From: Hyposmocoma kahamanoa
Lineage: Eukaryota; Arthropoda; Insecta; Lepidoptera; Cosmopterigidae
Length of the DNA: 64,000 bases
Assembly: GCF_003589595.1 (NCBI RefSeq)
Contig: NW_020654810.1
Coordinates: 13,904,712 to 13,968,711, forward strand
Reading direction: 5' to 3'
Below, in pieces: positions 1-10,665 of the stretch; positions within the stretch are counted from its first letter, which is position 1, and each line of letters opens with the position of its first letter. Both the position numbers and the translations under genes were made by a program. The notes beneath the pieces are model-generated. The model did not search any database. It saw nothing but the letters and a program-made list of their open reading frames with translations, and was not told the origin of the DNA.

Positions 1-50
1 ACATTTGTACAAATGCGTCATCGTCGTCATAATACTGTCCAAGCTCAGTT

Positions 51-527
51 TAGTATTTTTTAACCGACTTCAAAAAAAGGAGTAGGTTTTCAATTCGGCT
101 GTATTTTTTTTGTATGTATGTTACGCGATAACTCCGGTATTTGTGAACCGATTTTCATAATTCTTTTTTTGTTGGAAAGAGGGTACCTCCATAGTAGTCC
201 TATTTCATTTTGAAGAAACTCATCCACCTCTAAACCACCCGCTCACTCCAAATCAGCCACCCGGCTGATCACGCATGAACATTCATTTTTATAAATCGCT
301 CCTAAATTTTACTTAAGGAGCAATTATTATATGGTTGGTTTTACTATTCTCCAATTCAAGGCGTTTTTCTCTCTCAATATACTTTGAGTAGTGAGAACTG
401 ATTTTTGTTTTATCCTGTGTCAAGTCCTGTGTAGTGGCGAACTAGGGGATATTTCAATAAAACTTGGCAAATAGATGTAATTCCATGTACTTTTGAGGTC
501 GGTTTTTTATTACTCTGTACTGATGCT
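51..527 (+). mobile_element. AACCGACTTC non-autonomous element, copy 1
   Basis: This is an interspersed repeat of about 475 bp. It opens with AACCGACTTCAAAA and closes with TTTTGAGGTCGGTT, so the ends form an imperfect inverted repeat of about 14-19 bp. The same sequence recurs at 12156-12628 and, inverted, at 60016-60402 and 60406-60915. It has no coding capacity. Terminal inverted repeats and small size suggest a MITE-like DNA transposon, but the superfamily is not assigned because no clear target duplication is visible. Confidence 0.75.
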
Positions 528-1587
528 TATAAAAGAACGTATTTGATGTGTAAGTATGCCTATTTAAAATATTATTGTCAGCTCATATTGTTAATCAGCG
601 CTGTAGAAAATTATTTACGACTAAAATGGAAAAACAAGACAAGTGATCCTTATGTTATATATATGGAACGTCCGTTTCTACTTTCCGAATGTCTAAACAT
701 TGATTGAGTGACGAATGTTTGTGAAATGCGCCCTCTAACTACAGTGTAATAAATTACATTCGTCCATTTCCAAAGGATAATCAAGACTAAAACGATAAAA
801 CAAACAAAATAAGATAACAATATAAGCTTTTTGACTTTGAAAACAAATTACTGTGTTCTGAAAATATATTTAGTTCTTAATTGAAGTTACCAAGTGCTTT
901 TCAATCAGTTCAATGGCGGGCGCGCCGAGTACATATTTACATTTTAATTGGATCAGAGGCAACTTGGTACTGCTTCAACAATATCTTGCGTAGCTCGTAG
1001 GACTATACCAATGGTTTTCTAGAATAGTGGCCTGTCTCAAAACCAATTAATTTAGCAGGAAAATGGAGCACTAACGTGCACAGCCAACGAATTATACACC
1101 CGTCGATATTGTCATTTATTCCTTTCAGTCAATAAAAAGCTCGGTTTTATTTTTCAATAAAATTTAGCTATAAAACACATGCTGAATGCAGCTGTGTTAT
1201 AAAGAGAAATATGAGCCATTTTGGTTTGTACCACTCTTTTTGGAAAGTATCGACATTGTACTTAATGATTGATTGATAATTACATAATGACGCTGTACCC
1301 GTTTACTTATTAAAAGAATCTGTAAGTATAATCGCTTCACGTTCCCGATTGATAATAACATTAACAACGGTATTGTGACGTGAATCCAGCGAATTGATGA
1401 AACGAACCGTGTTTACTTGCTTCGATAATGAAATTGTATGAAATACACCTGCAGAATAAATTGTTACGGAATATATCGATTCTGATAATTGCTTAACATC
1501 ACAACTCAAGGACAGTTAAATGACATTCTAGTTATTAAATAATGCCTTTGTTGTTGCATTACGGAGTGGTCTAGACGTATGATAATT
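528..1587. other. Gene-free AT-rich stretch
   Basis: I see no coding region, RNA gene or recognisable repeat here. Short open frames exist, but none has a recognisable domain. Confidence 0.5.
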
Positions 1588-1910
1588 CTAGTTGGGATCA
1601 TATATTATGTTGGTAAGTAAGTCATGACTCATAGGCAAGTTTAGGTACTTATCCTTGTTAATATCATTTCTGGATGAAGATATATCAATGTTCAAATCAC
1701 CAATTACTAAAATGTTTTGACAAAGCTGTACAGTGAAATGTAGATAGTTCAAGTCACTGAAGAAGTTATCCAGACTCTTGAATGAGGGTGGTCGATGCGA
1801 ATGAGAGTGAATCGAAACGAATAACATGAGCATTTTATTTTCAAACTTTGTTAAGTGTAGATCTAGCGTCGTCGTTGCACCATCAAATCCCGTCTAGACG
1901 ATACTTCCTC
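1588..1910 (-). pseudogene. Non-LTR retrotransposon endonuclease remnant
   Basis: Read on the minus strand, this fragment gives RPPS followed about 30 residues later by ILVIGDLNIDI. This resembles the endonuclease/exonuclease/phosphatase domain of LINEs (YRPPS...GDFN), the nuclease that nicks target DNA for target-primed reverse transcription. Only about 80-100 codons survive, and no reverse transcriptase lies next to it. It is a broken relic; the clade cannot be told. Confidence 0.6.
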
Positions 1911-2550
1911 CCTCCCACCATTACTCACTGTCTACGATCTCCCTCAATATTTGTATATACTTTTCATACTTATAGTTGTAAATCATTTAGTGTTATACGA
2001 GTAACGCACCTTTAAAAAAAGCGGATAACCAGTCAAGGATTCGGTGAGCTCGTGAACGTTGATTGCAGGCTAATAAGCTTCTTCAAACGTTCGCGTAAGA
2101 AGTTCAAAAGTTGTCAAAGAAAGATGAATACGAATAATATTTAATAGCTTTGTGAAATAAGAAAGTATTTATTTTATACCAAAGTAAGTAAAACGAGGTT
2201 ACAGAGGGGAGAGAGTTTCGTGTGAGAAGGTCGTGTTTTGACTTTGCATTTGCCAACACACACCCGACCTTAATATAAGTTTTAAAATGCTGTTGAACAC
2301 AAAGGACTGCAGCGGGCACAGCGTTTATTCCAGTAGACAGCCGGACATGAAATTATATTTGCCCATTAATCTACCCGACAGTGGAAAACGCTATTAACGC
2401 CTACACCCGCTTTGCGCCGACTTGCATATATCAACATTTCCTCACTTTATTGCTAATTTATTTTTTATGGGTTTCCATGAAACCGCATACTCGAGGCTAC
2501 TATGAACGAAACTTGTTAACATATTGGGAGAATGAAACAGATCTTATGTA
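1911..2550. other. Gene-free stretch before the maT element
   Basis: No gene or repeat is recognised. The TA at 2549-2550 is the left target dinucleotide of the maT element that follows. Confidence 0.45.
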
Positions 2551-3858
2551 CACAGTCAGGTCATAAGTATTGTCACACAGTAAAAACTTTTCTTTTAGAA
2601 TGCTGGCCACAAAAAAAGTTTATTGAATTCGAATTTCGAATTGTTCATGAAAATAAAAATGTAAACTTTTTAGAATTTTACTCATTTTTAAATATGGAGT
2701 GGACGCTTAAAGAAGACCGTGTTGCAGTTATTGCGTTGCATCGTTGCGGTTACGCGCCAATTCAAATTTTTGACATACTGAAAAATTTGAATATAACCAA
2801 AAGATTCATTTATCGTACCATCAAACGATACAATGAAGACTCTAGTGTAGATGACAGGTCAAGAAGTGGTCGCCCTCGGTCTGTTAGGACTCCAGCAGTG
2901 ATAAAAGCTGTGAAGGCGCGAATTCAAAGAAATCCCAAACGTAAGCAGAAACTGTTGGCCCTTCAGATGGGGTTAAGCAGAACCACGGTGAAAAGGGTGT
3001 TAAATGAAGACTTAGGGCTTCGGGCACATCGAAGAAAAACAGGACATCGTTTGAATGCTCGTCTAATGGACCTGAGACTGAAGAGATGCCGCGCTTTGTT
3101 GAAGCGGTACGCGGGAAAAAAATATCGGGAAATTCTTTTTTCAGATGAAAAAATTTTTACCGTAGAAGAGAGCTACAACAAACAAAATGATAAGGTGTAC
3201 GCACACAATAGTGAAGAAGCGAGCAACCGTATTCCGCGTGTCCAACGAGGTCATTTTCCATCCTCGCTCATGGTATGGTTGGGAGTTTCTTATTGGGGCT
3301 TAACAAAGGTACATTTTTGTGAGAAAGGTGTAAAAACGAATGCAGTTGTGTATCAAAATACAGTCCTGACGAACCTTGTGGAACCTGTTTCTCATACCAT
3401 GTTCAATAACAGGCACTGGGTATTTCAACAATATTCGGCGCCAGCTCATAGAGCGAAGAGCACACAAGACTGGCTGGCGGCGCGTGAAATCGACTTCATC
3501 CGGCACGAAGACTGGCCCTCCTCCAGTCCAGATTTGAATCCGTTAGATTACAAGATATGGCAACACTTGGAGGAAAAGGCGTGCTCAAAGCCTCATCTCA
3601 ATTTGGAGTCACTCAAGACATCCTTGATTAAGGCAGCCGCCGATATTGACATGGACCTCGTTCGTGCTGCGATAGACAACTGGCCGCGCAGATTGAAAGC
3701 CTGTATTCAAAATCACGGAGGTCATTTGAATAAACTTTAGTGTCATAAGAATCTATGTTTTGTTAAGTTCATTTTGGTATATAAATGGTTACATAATGAA
3801 TAAACTTGTTTCAATTATTTTATATTAAACATGTGACACAATTTATGACCTGACTAGG
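2551..3858 (+). mobile_element. Complete maT (DD37D mariner-like) transposon
   Basis: A 1308-bp Tc1/mariner-superfamily element. Its left end reads CACAGTCAGGTCATAA and the reverse complement of its right end reads CCTAGTCAGGTCATAA; similarity continues inward for about 24 bp. TA dinucleotides flank it at 2549-2550 and 3859-3860, as expected for this superfamily. One transposase frame fills most of the element, followed by AATAAA near 3798. The right TA is shared with the next mariner element. Confidence 0.85.
2694..3740 (+). CDS. maT-type transposase, full length, catalytic Asp lost
   Basis: This 348-codon frame encodes a DDE/D transposase that would bind the terminal repeats and move the element by cut and paste. 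An open frame continues upstream to 2532 through the terminal repeat, but the ATG at 2694 (MEWTLKEDR) fits the usual start. The N-terminal half has helix-turn-helix segments, with an RSRSGRPRSVRTP linker. Catalytic motifs are FSDEKIF (first Asp) and WPSSSPDLNPLDY (third Asp). The second motif, normally QQDSAPAH, reads QQYSAPAH: codon TAT replaces GAT or GAC near 3430. The spacing from that site to the third Asp is 37 residues, which defines DD37D/maT. The frame is otherwise uninterrupted, so loss of function is probably recent. Confidence 0.85.
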   Translation: MEWTLKEDRVAVIALHRCGYAPIQIFDILKNLNITKRFIYRTIKRYNEDSSVDDRSRSGRPRSVRTPAVIKAVKARIQRNPKRKQKLLALQMGLSRTTVKRVLNEDLGLRAHRRKTGHRLNARLMDLRLKRCRALLKRYAGKKYREILFSDEKIFTVEESYNKQNDKVYAHNSEEASNRIPRVQRGHFPSSLMVWLGVSYWGLTKVHFCEKGVKTNAVVYQNTVLTNLVEPVSHTMFNNRHWVFQQYSAPAHRAKSTQDWLAAREIDFIRHEDWPSSSPDLNPLDYKIWQHLEEKACSKPHLNLESLKTSLIKAAADIDMDLVRAAIDNWPRRLKACIQNHGGHLNKL

Positions 3859-3860
3859 TA

Positions 3861-5143
3861 ATAGGGGTTAAAGTATGAAATTGCCGATTTGTACTGAAAA
3901 TCTAAATTGTTTATTTTTTAAATTTTTAACAAATTTATTTAATCAAAATAGTTGCCATTATTATCTATACATTGCTGCCATCTAATGGGAAGGTTATTAA
4001 TGCCTTTGCGATAGAACTCCGACGATCTAGACTGCACAAACTGTGTGAAAGCATTTTGTACTGCCTCCTGGGAAGAAAACTTCTTGTCACGTAGATAATT
4101 GTCCAAATCACGAAAAAAATGGTAGTCCGTTGGAGCAAGGTCTGGTGAATACGGAGGATGACGAATGGTTTCTAACTGCAGTTCCTGAAGGGTCAAAATG
4201 GTTTCTCGTGCTGTGTGAGGTCTCGCGTTGTCGTGGAGCAATAATGGTGAAGATCGATTCATGAGTCGGGGCTGTTTTACTGCTAGTTTTGTCAACATGG
4301 TTCGGAGTTCGGCACAATAGACATCTGCCGTTATTGCTTGACCAGATCGGAGAAAACTATAGTGAATAACACCATGCTGAGACCACCAAACAGTTACCAT
4401 TACCTTTTTATTGGTAAGTTTTGCTTTAGGACACTGTTGTGGCATTTGACCTGGGGTCAGCCATTGCATTTTTCTTTTCCGGTTATCATAAAGAATCCAC
4501 TTTTCATCACATGTTACAATTCGATCCAATATTCCTTCATTTCTGTACCGGTTCAACAAGGCAACACAAGTTTCAACACGCGTTTCTTTCTGCAGATCAG
4601 TCAAATCATGAGGCACCCATTTTTCGTATTTTTTTATTTTATTGATTTGACGCAAGTGAGTCAATATTGTGGGTAAGGTAACGTTAAACCATGCCGCTAA
4701 TTCCTGGGTAGTTTGACTAGGATCGGCTTCCACTATCTCTCTTAATTCATCGTTATTCACCTGTGTGGGCGGTCTTCCTCGTGCCTCGTTCTTTAAGTCG
4801 AAATTTCCATCACGAAAGCGTTTAAACCAAAATCGCACGGTGCGTTCATTAGTAGACCCCTCTCCAAACGCAGCATTGATATTGCGGGCTGTTTCTGCCG
4901 CGTTAGTTCCGCGTCGGAACTCGTATTCAAAAATCACTCGAATTTTCGCAGTATCCATCTTTCTTGTCTAAATTGAATAACAAAAACAATTGAAAGTCGA
5001 TATTCAAATGTTTCAAATTAAAAAAAAAAATCACAGAAACCATTTGAAAAAAGTTTCATTCGAAAACCTCAAACCATGAAGATTCTATGAAAATTCAAAG
5101 AACCTATTGCAATAAAACGGCAATTTCATACTTTAACCCCTAA
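3861..5143 (-). mobile_element. Complete mariner (DD34D) transposon
   Basis: A 1283-bp element with essentially perfect terminal inverted repeats of about 25 bp, beginning TAGGGGTTAAAGTATG. TA dinucleotides lie at 3859-3860 and 5144-5145. It carries one intact transposase on the minus strand. Identical ends and an unbroken gene point to a young, possibly still mobile copy. Confidence 0.88.
3939..4958 (-). CDS. Mariner transposase, intact 339 aa
   Basis: Cut-and-paste transposase of the mariner family; length is close to the usual 340-350 aa. The N-terminal half carries two helix-turn-helix units (roughly residues 1-110) that would bind the terminal repeats. WVPHDLT at about residue 114 matches the conserved mariner WVPHEL motif. 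The catalytic aspartates are in TCDEKW, LLHDNARPHTA and YSPDLAPTDYHFF, with 34 residues between the second and third. All three are present, and there is no stop or frameshift. The ATG at 4958 lies just inside the right terminal repeat, as in other mariners. On sequence alone it could be active. Confidence 0.9.
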   Translation of the reverse strand: MDTAKIRVIFEYEFRRGTNAAETARNINAAFGEGSTNERTVRFWFKRFRDGNFDLKNEARGRPPTQVNNDELREIVEADPSQTTQELAAWFNVTLPTILTHLRQINKIKKYEKWVPHDLTDLQKETRVETCVALLNRYRNEGILDRIVTCDEKWILYDNRKRKMQWLTPGQMPQQCPKAKLTNKKVMVTVWWSQHGVIHYSFLRSGQAITADVYCAELRTMLTKLAVKQPRLMNRSSPLLLHDNARPHTARETILTLQELQLETIRHPPYSPDLAPTDYHFFRDLDNYLRDKKFSSQEAVQNAFTQFVQSRSSEFYRKGINNLPIRWQQCIDNNGNYFD

Positions 5144-5244
5144 TATATAGTGAAATCGGTATGCACAGTTTAGTTGACATTTAATGCGCCAACTACTTCA
5201 ATCGATTTCTTGTAGGCAATCAAAATAAGTTGTTTTTTTATGAT

Positions 5245-6217
5245 AACAGATGGTAAGCGACATGCCTATCCATAGAAGTTTCAATGCCACTCAGAGCTTT
5301 GAATCTCAAATATGTGAGGGACACTTACTTGGTATAACGGGCTGGTGTCCGCAACTCGACGTCAAGGCGCCTATTTTGCGTGTGGTGAGTGCAGGGTCCT
5401 ACTTGTGCCACCCAAGCTCCTCGAGAAAAGTCAGTAGCTTTCTCGGTTTGCTGAAGATTTCGGAGAGCGACCTCGGCACTCCTAGTTGTTGGCCACACCG
5501 GAGCACTGTAGTAGGATGTGCGCAGCCGTTTCCTCCCCCTCCATGCACGCTCTGCATAGAGGGCTGTCTGTGAATTCTGTGATACCTAAATTGAAAAGAT
5601 GTTTATTGTATGGACCATGACCCGTTAGGGCGGCAGTTAGAGTGCGAAGCTCTTGCCTTTTGAGTTTGATTAATATTCGAGATAGACTGGCGTAGAGTGT
5701 TGAGAGTGCTTCCCTCGCCTGTCTACTAACTGTAAGGGTTGTCCATGTGTTATTATGTGAAAATTTTGTACCTTTGGGTATAGTTGTTCTGGACGATAGG
5801 TAGGGGAGGGACACTATGGGTTCTGGTCCTACAGCATCCGTCTCCGACCCTTTTCTGGCTAGTTCATCTGCGGCGTCATTGCCACGTGAGCCGCTGTGTC
5901 CTTTAGTCCACGTTAGTTAATAGAGTTACGTGGTTGTGTATACATACCTCCATGAGTGCTTGATGGTATTCATAAATGAGCCCTGAGTTTATGTCATAGC
6001 TGTTCAGTGCTTGAAGTACTACACTGAACAGCTATGACCATGCATTCAGCCTGGAATACTGTGTTTTGGTCACCAAATGGTGTTGATATCCTGATATTGA
6101 GGTCTTAAGAGAATACCCCAGTACCTGTTCCTGTGTTTGTTTTTGATCCATCAGTGAAGACGCGGACCTCTCTGGGGTTCAGCCCTTCGTTGGGATCTTC
6201 AAACAATAACAATCTGA
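5245..6217 (-). pseudogene. LINE fragment: RNase H domain, C-terminus and 3' UTR
   Basis: On the minus strand this reads as the 3' end of a LINE polyprotein. In order: VFTDGSKT (first RNase H motif), FQAE, then TKGHSGSRGNDAADELAR (last RNase H motif), then a Cys/His tail (LTGHGPYNKHLF...CRACMEGEETAAHILLQC), and a C-terminus ending LLTFLEELGWHK with stop at 5399-5401. About 150 bp of 3' UTR follow. A stop (TAA, near 6113) follows GVFS, and an inverted repeat at 5996-6037 replaces part of the RNase H domain. A piece of the same 3' UTR recurs at 42555-42613. The clade is Jockey/R1-like; the reverse transcriptase itself is missing. Confidence 0.72.
5996..6037. repeat. 15-bp perfect inverted repeat inside RNase H remnant
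   Basis: CATAGCTGTTCAGTG at 5996-6010 is repeated as its exact reverse complement at 6023-6037, around a 12-nt spacer. In the LINE reading frame this interrupts the segment between FQAE and the last RNase H motif, so it arose by a local rearrangement of the retrotransposon copy. Confidence 0.75.
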
Positions 6218-6335
6218 GGGGCACTACCACTGCGCCTGGCCCCGTGAGACATAAGTTGAGAAGTCCCATGTGCCTGTAATTTCACTAATACCTTAAGAGC
6301 ATTACTGATTGGCGGCAGAAATAGGTACAAGACTC
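6218..6335. repeat. Dispersed CCCATGTGCCTGTAATTTCA repeat, copy 1
   Basis: This segment shares its core with 24650-24905 and 35050-35255, including the GCATTACTG and GGCGGCAGAAATAGGTA segments. It is non-coding and sits between two LINE fragments. It is probably an untranslated part of a LINE or a SINE. Confidence 0.55.
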
Positions 6336-6860
6336 CTACTTTACAAGTTATATGTCCGTCCCCAGATAGAAAACTGCTACCATCTTTGGGCGGGAGCTCT
6401 CGGATGCCAACTTCGGCTCTGTGACGCGGTTCAACGACGTCCTATGAAAATTGTTAACGATCCTGTACTTACAAACAATATTGAACCACTATCTCCGGGG
6501 AGAGACTTTGCCTCCCTATGCCTGTTCTATCGCCTGTACAATGGCCAATGTTCAGAAGAACTGTTTGACATGATGCCAACAGCAACATTTTATCATCGCA
6601 CCGCTCGCCACTGACTGAATCGAGTCAATTTCGTATTGTACGATTTTAGAGGAGCTTCCTTCTACGTAAAATTAGGTTGTGGAATGAACTCCCTGTCGGG
6701 GTTTTCCCACAGGGGACAAAAGGGGTTTGAAAAGGGTCCTAAAGGGTTGGCAACACGCTCGTAACGCCCCTGATGTTGCAGGCGTTCATAGGCGACGGTG
6801 ACCGCTTTCCATCAGGCGGGTCGTAATGTTTGTTTGCTGCTTACATAGCACGAAAAAAAG
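6309..6860 (+). pseudogene. LINE 3' end remnant (post-RT C-terminal domain)
   Basis: The plus strand encodes LLLYKLYVRPQIENCYHLWA, then DAVQRRPMKIVNDPVL, then DFASLCLFYRLYNGQCSEEL and YHRTARH. These are recognisable as the region after the reverse transcriptase in CR1/Jockey-group LINEs. The frame breaks near 6614, but the family's WNELPVGVFPQGTKG segment continues in another frame to about 6720. A 3' UTR-like tail (GTTGCAGGCGTTCATAGGCG) runs to about 6835. It is 5'-truncated and decayed. Confidence 0.65.
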
Positions 6861-7179
6861 CTTGAATGCGACTAAAATGTAAGAATAACGAATACATTAT
6901 ATAAATAAAGAATACATTCACCACACACGTTGGTAGTACTTGGACAACTTTAAGAACTCATTAGACAGGAGTTTAATTCATTACAATACTCAATAATCAA
7001 TGAAAGTGCTGGCAGTGCAGAGTCCGAAACGAGCGAAGCTTTCTTGGCATTTACTCAAAGCACACAACCTACGAACGAAAATGCTACGAATATTTTAACG
7101 AATATAAAAACAAAATCGTACAGGTCGTGACGGAGCCCAAATTTTGAATTTGGATCTGTGATTTGAGATAATGGAGTTT

Positions 7180-7405
7180 AGTTTCAACGCGGGCCCAATG
7201 CGGTTTGCAATTTCACACACATCATTAAATTGGCAAATGTGTCAAGACATTTTCCTTTACTGGAAAATGCATGGTAAATGTCAAATTAAATTGCGCATAT
7301 AATTCCGAAACTCAGAGGTGCAAGCTCGAATTCAAACCCTCAACCCTCTGCTTGGGAGGCTTTAGGTCAAACCGTTAGGCAACCACGGTGGTCGGTTAAA
7401 CTATC
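7180..7405 (-). mobile_element. Degenerate tRNA-derived SINE
   Basis: On the minus strand the head reads GTGGTTGCCTAACGGT (A-box-like), and about 45 nt later GGGTTTGAATTC (B-box-like, from GGTTCGAATCC). A body with TCGGAATTA and a degenerate GTAAAGGAAAATG follows, which resembles common lepidopteran tRNA-derived SINEs. The promoter boxes are decayed. Confidence 0.5.
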
Positions 7406-7829
7406 AAGGCGTTTATGTAGGTATTCTGAAAATAACTAATTTTCATTTCCAAAGTTATTTCATGTAAAACGTCCACCCTTGACGGAAGTTAGAATTACGT
7501 TCTCCATCTGCTCACAAGTTTAAAGTTAAGTACTAACGTTAACACTAATTACAAAGTTTAACCAATGGAAGGATTCGTTATAAAGTGTTTGGTTATCTCG
7601 GTTCGACTAACGAAGCGTTTTAGGGTAGTATTTACAGTAACTAGATTCCCAAGTCATTCTTGCCAATTTATTAACTACATTACTAAGTACATTCTAGCTC
7701 ACAAGCACTATTACATGTATTTCTATAGCCTTATAATTGGACAAATAAAAAGGTAGACTTTTTCCTTCTTTGCTGTTATTTTTAAAACAGTTTGTATCAC
7801 GTATAGTCAAGAGTATCTTTTTTTATCAC

Positions 7830-8330
7830 TGGGAAATGCGTGACGCATAACGCTAAGCTCGCGGGGAGCTACGGGCGTTATGTGTAACTCCCTGGCCATA
7901 GCACGGTATCACATTAAAACCCCACCGCCATAAGGAGGCGCCCCTGGACCCGCTTACTACAGGAACGCCTCGGCGGATGGTTCGCGTGGGCGGACCCCGG
8001 CCTTCAGAGGGTGCCCCGGGTTAACTTAAGGGCAACCTCATACCTGTGAGCGCAGACTTGGAGATAGGATCCATCGACCCCTGTCCTCAAGGCTCACTAC
8101 AGAGGGGGAAGTAAGTGGGCGTATTGCCTCCTTCGTCTCCCCGGCTGCCGTCTTCGGAGCAGGTCAGTCAGGGGGAGCCTCCATCCTCTCTAAGCTGCTC
8201 CGAGGCCTCCTGTGCGAAACTACGCTTTCACAGAAGGAGACCATAGCATCCCAGCACCTTTGACTGTCGAGCATTGCGCCCACGATGGTCGACAGCGAAA
8301 GATCCCCGATAGTCAAGAGCACCTACATCA
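7830..8330. repeat. GC-rich block of likely transposon origin
   Basis: About 500 bp are much richer in GC than either flank, with sharp edges. The block has no long open frame and no motif I can assign. The composition shift suggests a decayed insertion, perhaps a LINE untranslated region. Confidence 0.35.
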
Positions 8331-9142
8331 AGCTTGACACTTAGCACTTTGTACATTTTTTTATCTCAGGCGGCATCATCATCCTATTTAAGAACATCAT
8401 CATCCTATTTTACTTGTGTAGATGACGAATTTTCTTCTTCCTTATTTTTTGATTTCTTGCGGATGTCGTTTATGGAACAAACTTTTAGAAATCATTAACA
8501 TAACTATTTTTTTATGAATACTGAATACAAGCAAACCTTATTAAATGACAACATGACAGACGATGGCGCATTTGTGTTTTTTTATATTCGACTTTCCGGG
8601 TTAACCAAAATTACCTGCCTACCCAAGAAGCTCTATACAGGGTAACGCTAGTATAGGTATAAGAATTTTCCGAAAATCATTATTACCATAGGAAAACAAT
8701 TGTACCAAATATGTTGTGAAGGGGCATAAACTATTCAATCCAGGCAAGTTTCAGTAAGTTATTAGAAGAATTAGACAAAGACGAGATCGGTATTATACAA
8801 AAAATATGTTAGTTCGAATCCAGCCGGATCGAAGGAATTTTTTCTAAGTGTGCGATCTTTGTATTAATAATTATAACAAACTAGTGGAAAAAAAAAATAT
8901 GGTGGTGAAACATCCTGCCAATCAGTAAACTACCTACATATTTTTGGGTTTAGTTGTATTAGTCCACCGAAAATAATTTTTCCCCATATACATGAATGTA
9001 TGTACAGAATTGACCTCGATACACTTTTATCGGATGTTGATATACGATATCACTTTAAGCTTATTGTATATGCCAGGCCAGGAGTAGGTATACCGACTTG
9101 TTACTCTAACAAATAAAAAGTTTACCGAGGGCTAATTTCGAA
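8331..9142. other. Gene-free AT-rich stretch
   Basis: No gene or confident repeat is seen. An isolated B-box-like GTTCGAATCC near 8813 has no A-box partner. Confidence 0.45.
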
Positions 9143-9370
9143 TATGTTATAATAATAATAATGTGCCAGATAACCACACCACACAAACTAGGGAATTCTC
9201 TGTACTATAAGTACCAGAGCAACGGAATTCGGTACGGGGCACTGCCTAAAACCAATTCAGAAAAGTTAGTTTCCAAATTGATCCTACCGGGAATCGAACT
9301 CGGGACCTCCTCGTCCAGTGTCCACAGTGCAAAGCATTGGGCCATCGAGGTATGTCAAATATTAGTAGAA
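9143..9370 (-). mobile_element. tRNA-derived SINE
   Basis: Read on the minus strand from 9370, an A-box-like GATGGCCCAATGC is followed by a B-box GAGTTCGATTCCCGG. A tRNA-unrelated body comes next, and the tail is (ATT)n at 9143-9160. The layout of internal pol III promoter, body and simple tail is that of a SINE. The head does not pair into a full cloverleaf by eye, so it is not annotated as a tRNA gene. Confidence 0.65.
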
Positions 9371-10399
9371 CCTATTATTATCAAGAAGTGTTGTAGAAAA
9401 CACTGAAGTGAAACACTTTGAAACGAACGACTTGTTATTTGACACACAATTAATATGCTTATAGAAAGGTTAAGTCCAACACACATGCTGCTAAAAATAT
9501 AGAGGATCCTTTTTTTTATTACAAATATCGACGATGCTACGAAGAGGTACAAACCTGATAGGTACAAAATTCGTAAAGGCGTTAGACGTATATCGATACA
9601 TAAATTAGCTACGTATGCCGTCACCAGAGGAGTCGCCCATAATTTATTAGTCTTTCTTGACGAACCGAAAGCAAACGGTGGAGATCGGTACAGACGGCAA
9701 AAGAATTAAGACACCGAATTGTGATATCATCATGGGACCTCTCAAGGATAAGATTTAGGGAATACGCTATTCCTAGCGTTCATCAATGATTTGGCACTTC
9801 ATCACATCATCAGAGAACTAACTGTTGTGGTGTAAAAAACTATAAAGAGTTGGACGCAAAAGTAACGTAGTATTACGTATCAGCAGCTACAGAAGTGGTT
9901 CTTTGCGAATGGGCTTATCCATAAAACATGAAACTTAGGACCAGCGGAAATCGGCAGACGGCAAGGCAGCCGGAGAACATTAAATTTATCAATGCATATT
10001 TTTATGCTATTACAATTGAATAAATAAAATATAATATTATCAATGCTTTTAATTTCATCATTTTTAATTTCTCTATACGCGTCTCAGAGGCGCATAGAGA
10101 AATGCGCCGCGACACTCCGAGTGCGGTCTCAGAGCATTGCAAATTATACCTTATAACAATTGCAATAGACAACGTTCATGTTCTACTCATGAAAAAATTT
10201 TACAATATAGGTAACTATCATTCCACAATACACACACGCAAATTCCTAAGTTAGAAAGCAGTTTCTGTGCGATAAAATCAGGAGTGGTTATAGTAGAATA
10301 AGAACAGATAACGTAACTCCATATTAAACGTCGCAGCCCGGCTTGTATGTGTGCGCGCTCTCCGTGAGTCGTGTACGGACTGTAGTGTATGCACAAAAT
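9371..10399. other. Gene-free stretch
   Basis: No gene is seen. A segment at about 10123-10155 (TCTCAGAGCATTGCAAATTA) resembles 22634-22670, so part of this is repetitive. Confidence 0.4.
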
Positions 10400-10501
10400 G
10401 TACGGACAACGGCACATCAAACTACACATTTTTGTTCGAAAATCGCCATTCTAATGGAACAAGATACGTCAATGTGTCGCTTGATGTACTGGCGTGTATA
10501 C
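10400..10501. mobile_element. Short fold-back MITE, copy 1
   Basis: About 102 bp whose two ends are imperfect reverse complements (GTACGGACAACGGCACATC at the left, GATGTACTGGCGTGTATAC at the right). A second copy lies at 34627-34731 in NECAP intron 4, sharing most of its bases. Two unlinked copies with the same ends show that it is a mobile repeat. Confidence 0.6.
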
Positions 10502-10665
10502 CATAGACATTAGACAATGTAAGTTATACTGCGGCCCGCAGTTTCCCACCATTACCACACCCCGGACACTCCGTACAACGGTCAAAAGTTATTTACTTAC
10601 TACTACTACATACAGCAAGGCTCTGTTTGCACTGTTTGTTTGTTTTATTCTGTAAAGTGGCAGTG

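Noticed and set aside
1303..1509. 68-codon open frame on the minus strand.
   Set aside because: No recognisable domain, no splice context and no neighbours; could be chance.
6020..6045. AACAGCTATGACCATG resembles a cloning-vector sequencing primer site.
   Set aside because: It lies in the correct place and frame of a LINE RNase H remnant and is explained by the 15-bp inverted repeat; there is no other vector sequence.
8800..8830. Isolated B-box-like GTTCGAATCC.
   Set aside because: There is no A box at the right distance and no tRNA or SINE structure.
9240..9370. Possible tRNA gene on the minus strand.
   Set aside because: Only the A and B boxes are tRNA-like; no full cloverleaf could be drawn and a SINE body and tail follow.
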